DNA from: Urechis unicinctus
Taxonomy: Eukaryota > Annelida > Polychaeta > Xenopneusta > Urechidae
Assembly: GCA_034190875.2 (NCBI GenBank)
Contig: CM067356.1
Coordinates: 53,044,102-53,108,101 of the forward strand
Length of the DNA stretch: 64,000 bases
Direction: 5' to 3'
Every line of letters begins with the position of its first letter. The first letter of the stretch is position 1. The notes below the pieces were generated by a model. It was not told where the DNA came from. It saw only the letters and a list, made by a program, of their open reading frames with translations, and did no database searches. This document shows positions 21,116 to 32,167 of this stretch, in pieces. Made by a program: the position numbers and the translations under genes.

Positions 21116-21310
21116 ATGGACCTCTCTGAATATGCAAAGAAGGTCTTTGTAGCGGATAGATCAGGTGGCACTTTGACGGGAGTGCTTAACATGCAAGGTA
21201 ACAAAATACGTCGGCTGCGTGACTCCATATCACCAATATATTCTGCCAACAAACAGTATGTTGATGACCAGAGAGAATCATCCATGCAGAAACCAAAAAT
21301 TTTGATTTGA
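21116..21310 (+). CDS. Tail-fibre-like protein, block D (64 codons, probably truncated)
   Basis: Open frame starting MDLSEYAKKV and containing GGTLTGVLNMQGNKI, then DSISPIYSANKQYVDDQ. The pattern T-L/M-T-G-x-L-x-M-x-x-N-K-I ... D-x-I-S-P-x-x-A-x-K-x-Y-V-D-D is the repeat motif found in many phage tail-fibre and related virion proteins. Element C has the same protein at 34,878-35,144. The gene ends after PKILI, followed by unrelated sequence, so the C-terminal part is probably lost. Confidence 0.6.
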   Translation: MDLSEYAKKVFVADRSGGTLTGVLNMQGNKIRRLRDSISPIYSANKQYVDDQRESSMQKPKILI

Positions 21311-21469
21311 TCCAAGTTGCGTCATGAACAGGGGCGTCGCCAGGGTGATTTGGTTGGGGGGGGGGGTATAACTAAAATTTTGCCGACTGCGGGATGACTA
21401 TCTAAGCGTAGCGCCACCATAGAGGCTTAGAGGAGCTTATCAGCGTGTATGATCTGGAGAACAAGTGAA

Positions 21470-21545
21470 TTTGAGTTCAAGAACGCGTTTGACTCGAAGC
21501 GGTGGATAGACGCAAACGGAGTAGTCACGCTGGTCTGGCGTCACG
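21470..21545 (+). pseudogene. Orphan C-terminal fragment of a family B polymerase, opposite strand
   Basis: Plus strand reads NAFDSKRWIDANGVVTL, matching FDSKRWIAENGVETL at the C-terminus of the polymerase in element C. About 25 codons are recognisable. It lies 160 bp right of the tail-fibre-like gene and is inverted relative to both other polymerase copies, so it may be the start of yet another inverted element fragment whose remainder is lost. Confidence 0.5.
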
Positions 21546-21559
21546 TTAATTTGCAGGCA

Positions 21560-24500
21560 ATCTAACATCGGGAGTCGTACCGTTTGGGGTCGTACCCAAC
21601 TCGGGTTTCAGAGGCGACGATAAATAATTGCAGTCCTGACCATAACGTAACAAGACGGAGTCGGGCACTGTTTGGGGCTAGGCCCAACCCGCTTTCCTCC
21701 ACTTTCTCTCAAGTGAAGCCCGACACAATAAAAGTTAGTGGCGAGCCAAAATCGAAATCCTGTATAAGCTTTAATTCGCATGTAATATAGACATTGGGTC
21801 GCGCCAGAACCCCCGCTTAATATACTTCTACAAATATTTCACTTTAACTTTTATCAAACACCTAAGCTCTTTGTTGATATTTGATGATATAGATAACATA
21901 TTGCTGCGACGTAAACATGATTAATGATATTTCCTGTCGTATGACTATCGTCAATTTACGCATGTTCATAATTTCACAAATGAGCATTATTCATCGAAGC
22001 ATTGTGTCAAAGCATCCATCAATGCACACCTAAGTCGAGCTCAAATGTGTGTTGACGTTGTACATTTGTCTGCACCATTGCAGATGAGCAAAATTGAACA
22101 ATCCCTGTAAAAGAATTTGCGAAGATGTAAAGCTTGTTGTGATGATCTAATCCGAATCCGACGCTCTGAGTTTCTGCTGTTTTATGTTTGGATAAATAAC
22201 ATTAAATACATTAATACATATCCAATCGCTTGCAATGAGAAGGAGTGAGAAATGTACCTCGTTTGGTATGATAATTACGTACATGAATTACCAAACGTCA
22301 GGCACTTGTCATCCGCTGCAACAAACCAAATGGTTATCTAGTAGATAAAGAGTGTAGCCGAACCCATGAAAATTAAGACCTCAACGGCCACTGCACTCAA
22401 CGGAAGGTGTTGTGTTTTGTGTCCGGGGTTGTTTATATGCTATAGTTTCTACACTGAATTTGGAAAGACACACAAGCCGTTATTGTAAAATAACGAAATA
22501 ACATTAGAAGGACCATATGGCACAAATCGTTTATGTGCTTGTATTTCAGCCTGTTGGTACATATGCACCCAGTTACGCAGACTATTGTAATTGCGCTGAT
22601 CGCTACTTATGCGCCAGCTGTTTAAGAAGAACAATACTTGTATCGTTTATGACTATTATATTTCAACGTATTAAACATTGACTGTGAGCGATTTAACTTA
22701 ATGCTTAGACTCCCAGGTCAACGCATTGGAGCATTTTGGATCTAAGGGTGTTCGCTGTTCCGTTGGATCTCTTGAAGGTGACATTCTTCTTCAACTCATA
22801 CTCCATTCCTTAATACACATCCCATACTATGTTGGCGCTGACATCGTTTGATGAAGCTGATTATGAGCCCAAGTGGGTGTCGTTGTGTCCATTCTACGGT
22901 TAACGCACTTTTATAGTTATGAAGCTACGTGAATCTAGTTAATTCAATGTGAGTATCATCATACTCGCATTAATCTCAGTTGATTCATGCTTAATTGATA
23001 TCATCTGTAAAGAGACAACAGTAGGTTATCACACTCGCCGTGCAAGCCAAGTTAAATAAAGTGCAAACATTTGCGAATACGTTCAGTACCACGGGTTGTT
23101 ATATTAGTAATAGATTAATGTACTGGCAGAGCTCATAACGTTTAGATTAAATATATGAGCCGTGATAGATAACTTAGCACTCATGCGATATTAATTATCT
23201 CCAATGGCCTCCGATAGCTACGTATCTACGTTCGGTGTATCTTATTAGCGTCAATCGGAATATTGCTTGCACTTCGATTGTTTGTTTGCTGAGACAGCCC
23301 CCAGGAAGCGTCATGTTGGTGAATATGCCATGCATTGCTTATCACCCTGGCATTCAGCATCTACAATTGATGCCCAAATGGGGGAAACTACAAGGTAACA
23401 TCAGGCCCAGGCGTTTCGTAGCCCGTACATCACTGCATACAAATGCACATATCAATCGTTAGCTAGACATAGCGTGTCATATATATATATGTGGGCGTAG
23501 TGTTTGGCTCTAAGAGCGCATCATACATTCGGAAACTGTTGCCTTAAATGCTGCACGATAATTGAATACGGTAAAGTATTTAGTGGTACTTTATAGTCAT
23601 AAGCATTCTCCGTTCTATGATAGCAGAACCGAACCTGATAACATATCTGATAGTATAGATTAGCGCAAGGCAATCATCTCTCGGTAGTAGGGCTTATCAA
23701 CAATATGCCTCCATGTAAACTAATTAAACACTGAAAAACACAGTTATAGCAAAATATGTTTCAACTGAATTGTACACATTATGGCAGGGGTCAAGCATCC
23801 GCGTTCATACACGCGATGTAACAAAAATGTACAATATGATCAATATGAACAATTTGCCGATACACCGCCATTTCGAATACGGACAATTTGCGAGCAACAA
23901 TATCATCGCATCACAGCTTCTGGCATTTATGTTATCCATTATATCTTGCCTTTCCCAACTGCCTGCACACACCATTGTGCTTGCAAGTAGTTTATGCCCC
24001 ACATCATGCTGCAGGTACCTTCAGTGTCTAAGGATTGCTCGTTTTTCACATGGATATTTCATCAGACGGATCAGTTTAAGTGATTGATATTTGAAACTTC
24101 ATGACTTTTTTACTCCATCGAAAGCGGGTTGAATGCCTTTGATCTCCAATACCATGTCATTTCATTTTCATTTGTGTGGCTAACCATTAACAATGCAAGT
24201 ACGTGGAATCAGCACATTTCGGTGAACACTAATGGGTATCGTCTACTTCAGGACGCGGTTCTCGCTCATACTGAATAGTACAATCACGTCTAACTACATT
24301 CAATAACTAATAAAACATAGCCTTATGTATTTCCTATTATGACATTGAAGTGCAACATAAATTGTCACACTCTTGATTGTACATTGCAGTCAGGTACAAA
24401 GAGGGAATTGGTGTTATCAGCTTGACATTACACGTTTATAAATAATGAAATACACGCTTCATATCCTGTGCCATGCTCCCAAACACCCAATGCTTAGAAG

Positions 24501-25670
24501 CCTGACAACGGGTTACCGGCTTCTAAGATCAAAACATCTTTCGCACCGTAGGGTCTCTGATGTAAACAAGCAGAGTATCATACGCCACGGACCACAGCCC
24601 GATTGAACACAAGCTGTTTATTTACAAGCTGAGTTTTGGACTGGGACAGTCTTTGTCTAACAGAGCATTTTACATGCTTCGTTTTGATCCGGTTGCATTC
24701 TGAATAGCACACCAACTGCCTCATTGATGCCTTCACATTCAGCAAATTTGTGAGTGTTGTGAAGCAGTACATTGGACCATCCCAAGCAATTGCGGCCTCG
24801 TAATTCGTCTTCACATATTTGGATGGGTGTTAGCGACATATAATAGAAAAATACAACCCATAGGCACTATAATGACTCGGTGTTGTTACACTGGCAAATA
24901 GGCAATATAATCACTAGGTATGATACACTTGGAAGTAGGTAATATCATTCAGCGCAGATAAGAGGGATAACTTAATCGATGAGCATTATTACTATAGTCA
25001 ATGATTAGATAACAGACGCCTTATTGTGGAATTCGACCACAGGCAAAAAAAATAACGTGATTAGCGCACCTGCTTCGGAGGCCGATGCTACCTGCGCCGT
25101 TCATATATATGGCTGATGACAGAGTGGGTCTATACCCTTATCTGACCTTCGTAAGAGATACCGTACTTGCAGCCAGTGTTATGATTTCTATTGCGTGTAC
25201 TGTCGCGCCAAACAGGGGTGTAATAAGTTTACATGCTGGTCGTAGCTTGATAGCAGCAGATACATCATGTTGGTATCATTTTCACTATTGACTTAACTCC
25301 GTCCATGCCCCATCTAGATCACGTAGTCTTAGCCTTTGAGGTCACTGTGCGGTGGTATTAATACCTACTAACGAGACTACCGCTGCCTAAACGAATGTAT
25401 TTACTCCTTTTCACCCAAGAACGCTTAAACAACTGCAGCTTATTTATTTGATAGGCTTTACTGCAATATATTTTACTAGAGTTATCTGTTAGTGTATCTA
25501 CTTGGGAAAACTCTATTTGATATTGTACGACTGACCACTACGGCCAACGCCCTGTTTTCGGTCCATGAGTAGGAATCATAATAACGATATTGTGCTTATT
25601 AATAGAAAAACACATTTGAACACACAAACCTTTCACGCTTAATTTTCACATCTCTCAGCTGTCCCCTTAG
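21560..25670. other. Intergenic spacer between elements, no gene seen
   Basis: AT-rich with short, unconvincing frames. A diverged direct repeat of about 40 bp (21,569-21,608 and 21,656-21,694) shares the words CGTTTGGGG and ACTGTTTGGGG with CCCAAC following. A perfect 10-bp hairpin stem CTTAGAAGCC/GGCTTCTAAG lies at about 24,493-24,524. Nothing else was recognised. Confidence 0.5.
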
Positions 25671-25708
25671 CAGCGAAATTAATTGGTCGTCTATCACATC
25701 GTCAAACA

Positions 25709-25855
25709 CATGTAGTAGTATAGAGACTGGGGGTACGAGCACAGCTTCCAAAATGGACTCACATACAGCCAGCCTGTGGTGCGCTCGCACCCTCCCCTCA
25801 TCTGGTACCATATGTTGTCAAACAGCCCTTTCAGCCCCATATGGTCCAGGGCCAC
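25709..25855 (+). repeat. Left terminal inverted repeat of element C
   Basis: The reverse complement of this stretch matches 36,732-36,878 over about 147 bp with roughly a dozen differences; shared words include GGTACCATATGTTGTC and GGGTACGAGCACAGCTTCC. The outer limit (CATGTAGTAG) is where similarity stops; the true terminus could be a little further out. Confidence 0.85.
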
Positions 25856-25875
25856 TAAAGAGTGTGACAGCAATC

Positions 25876-26052
25876 TCAACAATCTACACCAGGACCCTGC
25901 GCAATAAGCTCTTCCAAACGACTCACGCGCTCCAAACGGGCCTCATACTTTGATTCCAAATCCCTCACCTCAATCTCAAGGTCCACCTTCTCCTCCCATA
26001 TATGTTCCACATCTGCCCGCAGCTCGGCCACCACTTGTTCATCGGTGCTCAT
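25876..26052 (-). CDS. Small coiled-coil protein of element C (58 codons)
   Basis: Frame starting MSTDEQVVAELRADVEHIWE and continuing with a heptad-like charged helix (KVDLEIEVRDLESKYEARLE, then RVSRLEELIAQ) to a stop at 25,876. It lies between the polymerase C-terminus and the left inverted repeat, just 23 bp downstream of the polymerase stop. The frame is open upstream to 26,079, but the MSTDEQ start gives a clean coiled coil. No counterpart is seen next to the polymerase of element B, whose left end is truncated. Function unknown. Confidence 0.45.
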   Translation of the reverse strand: MSTDEQVVAELRADVEHIWEEKVDLEIEVRDLESKYEARLERVSRLEELIAQGPGVDC

Positions 26053-26075
26053 TCTATACCTCAGCCCTCTTCTGT

Positions 26076-29000
26076 TCAACAGATCGACACGTGCCCATAG
26101 GCCAGAGTTTCTACACCATTTTCAGCTATCCACCGCTTTGAGTCAAAGGGGGAGAGAGACACCTTGTTAATGTGGAGACCATATATTTTGTGGCAGTCAC
26201 TCCTGAGCATGTTCATTCCGTGGCGAAACTGCTTTTGGGCGAACAGCGACTCCACGTACTGAGTGTGCCGTAGATGCTTCTTCACCACCACCTTCTTTAC
26301 AGATTTGCTTTTTTTAATCTCATCCCGGCTTGACATCAAGATGGAGTACATCTTAGGGCGCAGAACAACATACCCCTTTGATGGGCAGGCCGGCACACTC
26401 ATCCTTCATCTTCTCCAGAACCTTCTTGTTCACACTGCTGTAGAGGCTACGGGAGGGATGAAAGTTACTAGTGTTAAAGAGATGGGCATCTTCCTTCATG
26501 TCAGCATACACGTCAGGCGTGCGTATCTCCATAAGCAGAGAATCCGTATCCGTGTACAACAAGCCAAGGTTCTTGCCATATCTGGGCTTCATGGTATTGT
26601 AATAAAAGTCGTACATCAGGTGCTTGGAGAGGTCGAGTTTACACATGCCCACATACACCGGGCGGTTCAGTACCAGGTGAGTCTTGTGCATGTGCAGAGC
26701 GGCCAGGTCATTATCAAACACCTGATGACTTGCATAGGCGGGACTTGTGATAAGCCAACGCATTCTTTCTTCTTCCGTAGAGAGCACAATCCTGACATTG
26801 ACCCGCCGAACAGAGTTGTTCATAAGTTTATACAGGTCCTTCTCAAAGTCGCTGGTGTCCATCCAAGGGCTCTGGTCAAGACAAGTGCACGATAAATCTT
26901 GGTAAGTCTCATTCCCAAAGGCAGATACAGCCCGAGGTTCCTGTAGTGCACCACATACTTCTACTTATTCCGCAGGTTGGGCACCAGCTTTTCAACCTCA
27001 CCCAAGGTGCCACCCAACTCGCCCAGGAGGTTCTTCTGATAGTTCGACAACCAGTCGTTCTCTACAAGAAGCCGCTCCGGAGCCAGCGGGTAGTTGTTGT
27101 GCTCGTCATGAAGTGCAGTAGGATACTCCAAGTCAACCTCAAGTATGTATCCAGTTTCGGCATCATCTGGGTGGTCCTGTTTCTGTAGATCCTCTGGCCG
27201 AGCCACCCACTCAATGCCCGCAGTTGGCAAGGGCTGACTCATAGCCCACCCATACAAATTGTTAGCATCAAGGTACTGGATGTAGCTCGTTGGTTTATCC
27301 TGGTCAAAGTCATCCACGAGCGGGTTATTGGCCTTAGCGTGGCGGCACAACACCATGCCTATACCACCGCGTAGAACTTTCTCAATGAACAGGTGCTTGT
27401 CATAGTTGGTGAGTAGTTCCAGTTCCACGCCTGTGCTCTTAAGCAAAGCATCCCACTACAAACGGGGGCTGGTATAGTAGTGAGCCGGATCCAAACCGTA
27501 CTGCTTAAGACAGGTCTTGTGGAGCACCTCAAACACATCTGCCAAGAGCAGTACATTTGTCCGCAGGTACAGGTCATGGTAGTCACCCATTTTCTTACAC
27601 CCGAACACGCTCCAGACCTTCTTTCTGTGCATGTACGTAGTCTTTAGCAGATATGCTCTCCTCAGAGAGTTTGCTGTAGAACTCCTGGATCGGCGGCAGA
27701 GGGGAATCAAACTTATCCCAGCCGTCCATGAACTCATAGGGGAAGACTCCCTTATGCAACAGCAACCGCCGCTTCATCTGGTCTGGCTCATATTCCGCCG
27801 TCACAGCAAAGGCATCTGGGTTGTTAGAAGACACCAGCTTATCAAGCAAGGCCAGGAGGAACTGCGCGCTGTCAATTAAGCACAACTGTCCAAGCGACAG
27901 GGAAATATATTTCTCCATGTTGTTGGAATACAGTTGATGTTCCCCTCCACTTTGCTTATACCCTGCATCAAGAGATGGGAGTCATAGCCCCGCAGGTTAT
28001 GGAACACCACAGGGATGGATGTTGTCTTGGGACTCAGCCAAAGTTTCAGATTACACACGTTATGGGCTGGCCCTCTGTACAAGCCTGTTATATGGCAGTG
28101 ATCGTGGACAGCCCAGTTTTTTCTTGCACAAATGACAGTGGGTTGCAGCCTTATGTGCCCTTCTATCCTCTCGAGTCATCCGCATAGGGACAGGCTTGGA
28201 CAGAACTGCTTTGATCTTTTGCTCCTCCTGCTGGAGAGCCTGTAAGTTCGGTCTTACTGTCAAAACAAACAACCACATAGCTGTTGCCGCATCCTTGGTG
28301 TTCCTGTGTTCTCTGCGTGTTGCTCTTACCAGGATCAAGCGCAGGACCCGGAAGCTTTACTGTGAGCGCCTCAAAGTCAGCATAGATGAAGTAGGGTGCA
28401 GCAAGCTGTTTCTGCCAGTTCTGGAAGGATAATATGTTCTTCCCTTTCTCAGGCATATCCACTCGCACAGTAGTTTGCCCTATCCTCATACACTCAGGCT
28501 TATGCGCCAAGAGCAGACCCTGTGTGGTATATCCATGCAGACATAGGTCACAGAAGAACTTGTGCTCTTTATGTTTGGTTTGGTCATACAGCAAGCGGTT
28601 CAGGTCTTTGATTTGCGTGTAATGAAACTTGCCGTCCTTCTCAATCAGCATGAGGTTTATACGAGTACCAGAGTGCTTACTGTTGTGGTGTACAATAGTG
28701 GTCTTCCCATCCCAGCCAAAAACGTTCAAGACTAGGTTAGCATGCTTTTTCTATCTTCTCAACATGCGACACTGGTGTAGGATATTTTACACCTGCACCC
28801 TCCAGCAGATCTAAGAGCCACTGAATGTTATATTTTGATGGCCGCTGTGGGTTCTTGGCAACCGGCTGCAGAGCGGTTACAATAGCCCATAGAATGCAGA
28901 AGTCGTCCCAGTTCTTTACATTTATGATGGCCTGCTTAGCCACCAGCGCAGCCGGAAGTCGCAGGTAGGAGCCACCCTTCAAAGGTTGGTAGTTGGCAAT

Positions 29001-29696
29001 ATCAATCCACAGAGTTGTGACTGCCTCAAACTCCCAGTCAGAACCTTGACTGGTCCACTTCTCCAACCGCTCTTGGATATTCACAACACTCTGGTCCAGC
29101 GCAACGTCCAGGTCTTCTGAGGAGAGAACCACCTGCTGCTTATTACGCAACCCAGGCTCAACATACTCAGTGCTGACATCATCGGCGTGCTTGGAGAGTC
29201 TTACCTTAAGAGCAAACTGATACTTGATTCCACTAAGCTCTTCCAGCTAACCAGTCAAAACTTTAGGCATCTTCCGACGCATGCCCTTAAAGAACATCAT
29301 AAGGTCCGAGCCAAGGGGGTAAGACTCAGGAACATTCATCACCCATCCACGCAAATAGTTTTTAACAGCCCACTTAGTCTTCTTGAACTCAAGACACGCC
29401 CTGGGGACTGGGGACTGGGTTGTGGGGACTGGTCTGTGTGGGGCAGGGACAGGTCTGCGTGGGGCAGGGAAAGGTCTCAATGGGGCAGGGACTGGTCTGC
29501 GTGGGGCAGCGGTGGGGACAGGGGTGTGAGCCACCGCAGCCCTGAATCTAGCCAACATCTCTTTGTATGTACGGTCATATTCATTATGCACTTGGAGTGC
29601 TTTGAGTTCAACCTTAGAGCGTGGATAAGGAGGATTAAAACCGTGAATTGAAACATAATCGTTTTGGACTTCACGTGCTCGCTGATTATGAGTCAT
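26076..29696 (-). pseudogene. Family B DNA polymerase (protein-primed type), copy C, broken
   Basis: About 1,180 codons in at least eight frame pieces. N-terminus (29,247-29,696) has a Pro/Arg repeat region with PVPAPRRPVPAPHRPVP. Then a Cys/His segment FFCDLCLHGYTTQGLLLAHK (in 28,163-28,729) and exonuclease motif I (YADFEAL). A Cys/His cluster containing CHLCKKKLG precedes motif II FHNLRGYDSHLLM, and motif III is YHDLYLRTNVLLLADVF. Polymerase motif A is DANNLYGWAMSQ, followed by YKLMNNSV, and motif C YTDTDS lies at 26,539-26,566. The C-terminus reads FDSKRWIAENGVETLAYGH. The motif set is that of Polinton/adintovirus-type polymerases. It would replicate the element with a terminal-protein primer; no separate terminal protein is visible. 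Confidence 0.95.
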
Positions 29697-29803
29697 GTTT
29701 AATATACAGTTCCATTAGTCTAAAAGGGAATTTGTTGATACACAAAAGACAATGACTATACAGTGAGCTGACTTTGCCCTTGCTAGCAGCACCACAAGAT
29801 TTC

Positions 29804-29813
29804 TATTTTTATA
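29804..29813 (-). promoter_or_regulatory. TATA-box-like site upstream of polymerase, copy C
   Basis: Minus strand TATAAAAATA lies about 110 bp upstream of the polymerase ATG at 29,696, at the same distance as in element B (9,704-9,712). Conservation in two decayed copies suggests that it was part of the original polymerase promoter. Confidence 0.45.
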
Positions 29814-29849
29814 CAGTGGGGAATCCCCGTTCAGTGGCCCCAGCTATAG

Positions 29850-30106
29850 GCCGTTGTGAAGCATTTTTTGGGGCATGACGAAGACGACTGTGGTTGACTT
29901 TATCGAACCCACAATCCATTCACAATCCTACCATATTATTTTTCATAGCCTTCTGACAACCCGTACAAAGACGATTAATGTTACCATGTTTTATCTTATA
30001 TCTGTGTAATCCACTCGTAAAACTCTTGCTCTTGTGTACAGGGCCTGTTACAGGGGTCTTTCTTCCCGAGTAATATCCATGGGCACTTATTGTCAAATAC
30101 TACCAT
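29850..30106 (-). pseudogene. Small Cys-rich protein, copy C, broken
   Basis: ATG at 30,106 gives MVVFDNKCPWILLGKKDPCN and RPCTQEQ, close to the ORF at 9,976-10,224. A small insertion around the codons for EFYEW and a later stop destroy the frame, but DNA similarity continues to about 29,850, including the CGFD-VNH part. Located between polymerase and integrase as in B. Confidence 0.55.
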
Positions 30107-30132
30107 TGTAATATATATAGATCTCTATTAGT

Positions 30133-31399
30133 CTAATTGGTAATACCGTCTGGCGGCAACTGGGTATCCGACGGCACCACAAGCAACTCCTCCTTTACAA
30201 AGCCACGGAGTGGTCCATCCAACAAATAGTAAAGTACAGGCTCACCAGATTTAGTGACAGAGCGTCCAATCCGGTAAACATTGAGTGACAACACAGGGTC
30301 AGTGGCCGCCGGCTCTGGTCTTGCTCTGCTTCACCAGGCTGGTAGAGGTAGTGAACGCCAACACCAGAGGGAAGCTTTTGCTCTTTGACCCCCAGCGGGT
30401 GCCTTGGTACGACAGCAGAGGGCTTTTGTGCAACTCACTTTGCCTTTATAGCATCTTTAGGTTTTTTTTCTTAGTCAACCGGGTCACCTCATTATTTATC
30501 GCAGAGACTACAGCCTGCAGCTGAGAAACCCACTCCGTCAATCGTGTTCCTGTATCCCTTAAATCTACGGCATACTGGTGACCAAAGAGTTGCTCAGACA
30601 GTGTTTGGTTAAAGAGTTCCACTATACCCTGGTCTCGATGGATATTCACTTAGCCACGCCTAACTGATACTCCATGTTTTACCAACAGCTGATTCACTGC
30701 TCCCATAAACTCCCGTCCGGGGTCGACCTGAAGTAGTTTAGGCCACCCCAGCGGTCCTCGCTTGTATATCCTCTCCTGTGCACCTGCGACCTCTTTAGCC
30801 TCTTTTGAAGTCAATGGATCAGCCGCTTTGTAGCGCGAGGCCACATCAACCACTATTAGGGCATACTTGTAAGTCCGGTGCTTCACAACGTCATGAGGAA
30901 GAAATAAGAGATCGACTTGGTGAACCGCATTATTGACAGGGACAATAACGCTGACCTCGACTGATGTTAACCGCAGCATTGTGCAAAACCTGGGTCGTGC
31001 GGTGGTTAAGGAAAACGACAATCAAGATTTCTGGCAATGAGGTCATGTCTATTGATGACAGCAATATGTATCACTGTTACCATGATTTTAGGCGGATTGC
31101 ACAGGAGAGACAGGGCCTCCAGTACCAGGGCATTGACACATCAGATGACAAAAACACAACTAAGATACGAGTGGGGGCAGGAGACAATGTTGAGACCGAG
31201 GTAGAGGACTGTGAATGTGTTTTGGCACTGGTAGGTAGATTTGCCATATAGCTTGCTTTGTTAGCCACCCCATGGCAACTTCCTCAGAAACCCTCGCTTC
31301 TGTTGCAAGCTTCTTGATAGCTGTTATGCCTTTCCAGTAGCCCTTAGGACTATATTCTGCATGCGACGATCCATACAAAGTAAATGCCTGAGTCTCCAA
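30133..31399 (-). pseudogene. Retroviral-type DDE integrase, copy C, broken and chimeric
   Basis: N-terminal part 31,160-31,399 reads GYWKGITAIKKLATEARVSE and GWLTKQAIWQIYLP. The catalytic core follows: VVDVASRYKAADPLTSKEAK (first Asp), LLQVDPGREFMGAVNQLL (second Asp) and VNIHRDQGIVELFNQTLSEQ (Glu), with the C-terminal SAINNEVTRL and the ending VVPSDTQLPPDGITN before TAG at 30,133-30,135. Between the N-terminal part and the core, about 266 bp (30,945-31,210) have been replaced by a piece of the capsid gene in inverted orientation. Further frameshifts are present. The residues D, D and E are all visible in the remaining core. Confidence 0.9.
30945..31210 (+). pseudogene. Capsid-gene piece inverted inside the integrase gene
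   Basis: Plus strand encodes TTIKISGNEVMSIDDSNMYH and QERQGLQYQGIDTSDDKNTT, the same capsid segment that lies on the minus strand at about 33,345-33,610. DNA identity to that source is high (only a few differences per 100 bases by eye). It replaces a corresponding stretch of integrase present in element B (about 10,940-10,985). It arose by ectopic recombination or gene conversion between parts of the element. Confidence 0.9.
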
Positions 31400-31404
31400 A
31401 TGAC

Positions 31405-31821
31405 CTACTTGGCAAGCCTGTATGCAACCAGCCCAGTCGCAGCCATACCCAGTATAATGAACGCCACCTCAGGCCCTTTTTGACCATCTGACGGCTCATA
31501 GAAGTCTGATGGCTGCGGCTCAGAGCCCAGCGGGTCGACAGTTTTATTCGTAATCAGGGAGTACTCAGGCATAGCCTCATCCGCATCCCTAAAAGTATGC
31601 TCGGCATGTCCCTGGCGGCGCAGTTGCTCATTGATGAAGTCTCTAGCATCTTTAAGCGTGGCCTTAGCCTCTCAGAGCTCTCTCAGAAGCTTATTTTGAT
31701 TGGCTTTTTGAGTTGCAGCACCCTTTCGTCATGCCTAAACCCTTTTAGCATTTTTTGTAGTGGTCAATGATGTTATCTCCACCTGTGTTGTCTCCCCTTG
31801 ATTCGTGTTCAATTCTTCCAT
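31405..31821 (-). pseudogene. Small membrane-anchored protein, copy C, broken
   Basis: ATG at 31,821 opens MEELNTNQGETTQVEITSLT, which has no match in B and stops after about 28 codons. Further on, charged helical sequence and RDFINEQLRRQGHAEHTF, then AFIILGMAATGLVAYRLAK before TAG at 31,405-31,407, match copy B. The first hydrophobic segment of copy B is missing. The C-terminal hydrophobic helix suggests membrane anchoring. Confidence 0.5.
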
Positions 31822-31829
31822 GTTTACTT

Positions 31830-32165
31830 ACTAAATTTATTTGTCCAATTGACAGCTCTTAGTAAGCACCTGGTATAGTGTAGTTAAGCACCTGTTATAG
31901 CGAAGTTAAACACATACTATAGCAAGGATGTGTCTTCCTCTCCACTGGCCCTTGTTGATTCGGTGTTTGTTTTTCCAAATTGACAGTGCTTAATTGTTGT
32001 TAAAGCCGTGGTTAATCGAGCTCAAAACATACCATAGCGATGATATAGCTCACAAGTGGCAGTGCTTAGCGTCCAACAAGCGGGTCAGTCTCGAGGTCTG
32101 TAATTAGCTTTGGCTGGTATTCTGGTGGGATTGGTAGAAACATACAAGCAATACCTGAATATAGC
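31830..32165. other. Spacer with short direct repeats, replacing the ATPase C-terminus
   Basis: Element B has contiguous ATPase sequence here; element C instead has about 330 bp of unrelated DNA. It includes three diverged copies (about 31,858-31,925) of a 20-bp word like GTTAAGCACCTGTTATAGCG. No coding potential was recognised. Confidence 0.55.
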
Positions 32166-32167
32166 TG

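Larger units (their letters stand above)
5976..21320. mobile_element. Polinton/adintovirus-like element B with partial second block D
   Basis: Left to right on the minus strand: polymerase, Cys-rich small protein, integrase, two small ORFs, ATPase, capsid protein. Then a plus-strand coiled-coil gene, a minus-strand gene of unknown function, a plus-strand candidate minor capsid gene and a plus-strand two-helix gene. From about 17,950 the coiled-coil/unknown/minor-capsid series restarts in worse condition (block D) and ends with a tail-fibre-like gene. I found no terminal inverted repeats matching those of element C, and the exonuclease gene is absent. B plus D is best read as one complete gene series joined to a second truncated one, by tandem duplication, nested insertion or recombination between copies. 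Confidence 0.8.

Noticed and set aside
21329-21366. AGGGGCGTCGCCAGGG plus an 11-G run as a transposon terminus
   Set aside because: The words look like ends of some DNA transposons but no inverted partner or target duplication was found nearby.
23770-24087. 105-codon frame in AT-rich spacer
   Set aside because: Overlapping frames on both strands, no recognisable domain, no repeat in the window.
24493-24524. Hairpin CTTAGAAGCC/GGCTTCTAAG as a terminator
   Set aside because: There is no gene upstream and the organism is eukaryotic; probably a chance or MITE-derived palindrome.
26263-26895. 210-codon plus-strand frame
   Set aside because: Antisense to the polymerase, where the YTDTDS motif reads on the minus strand.
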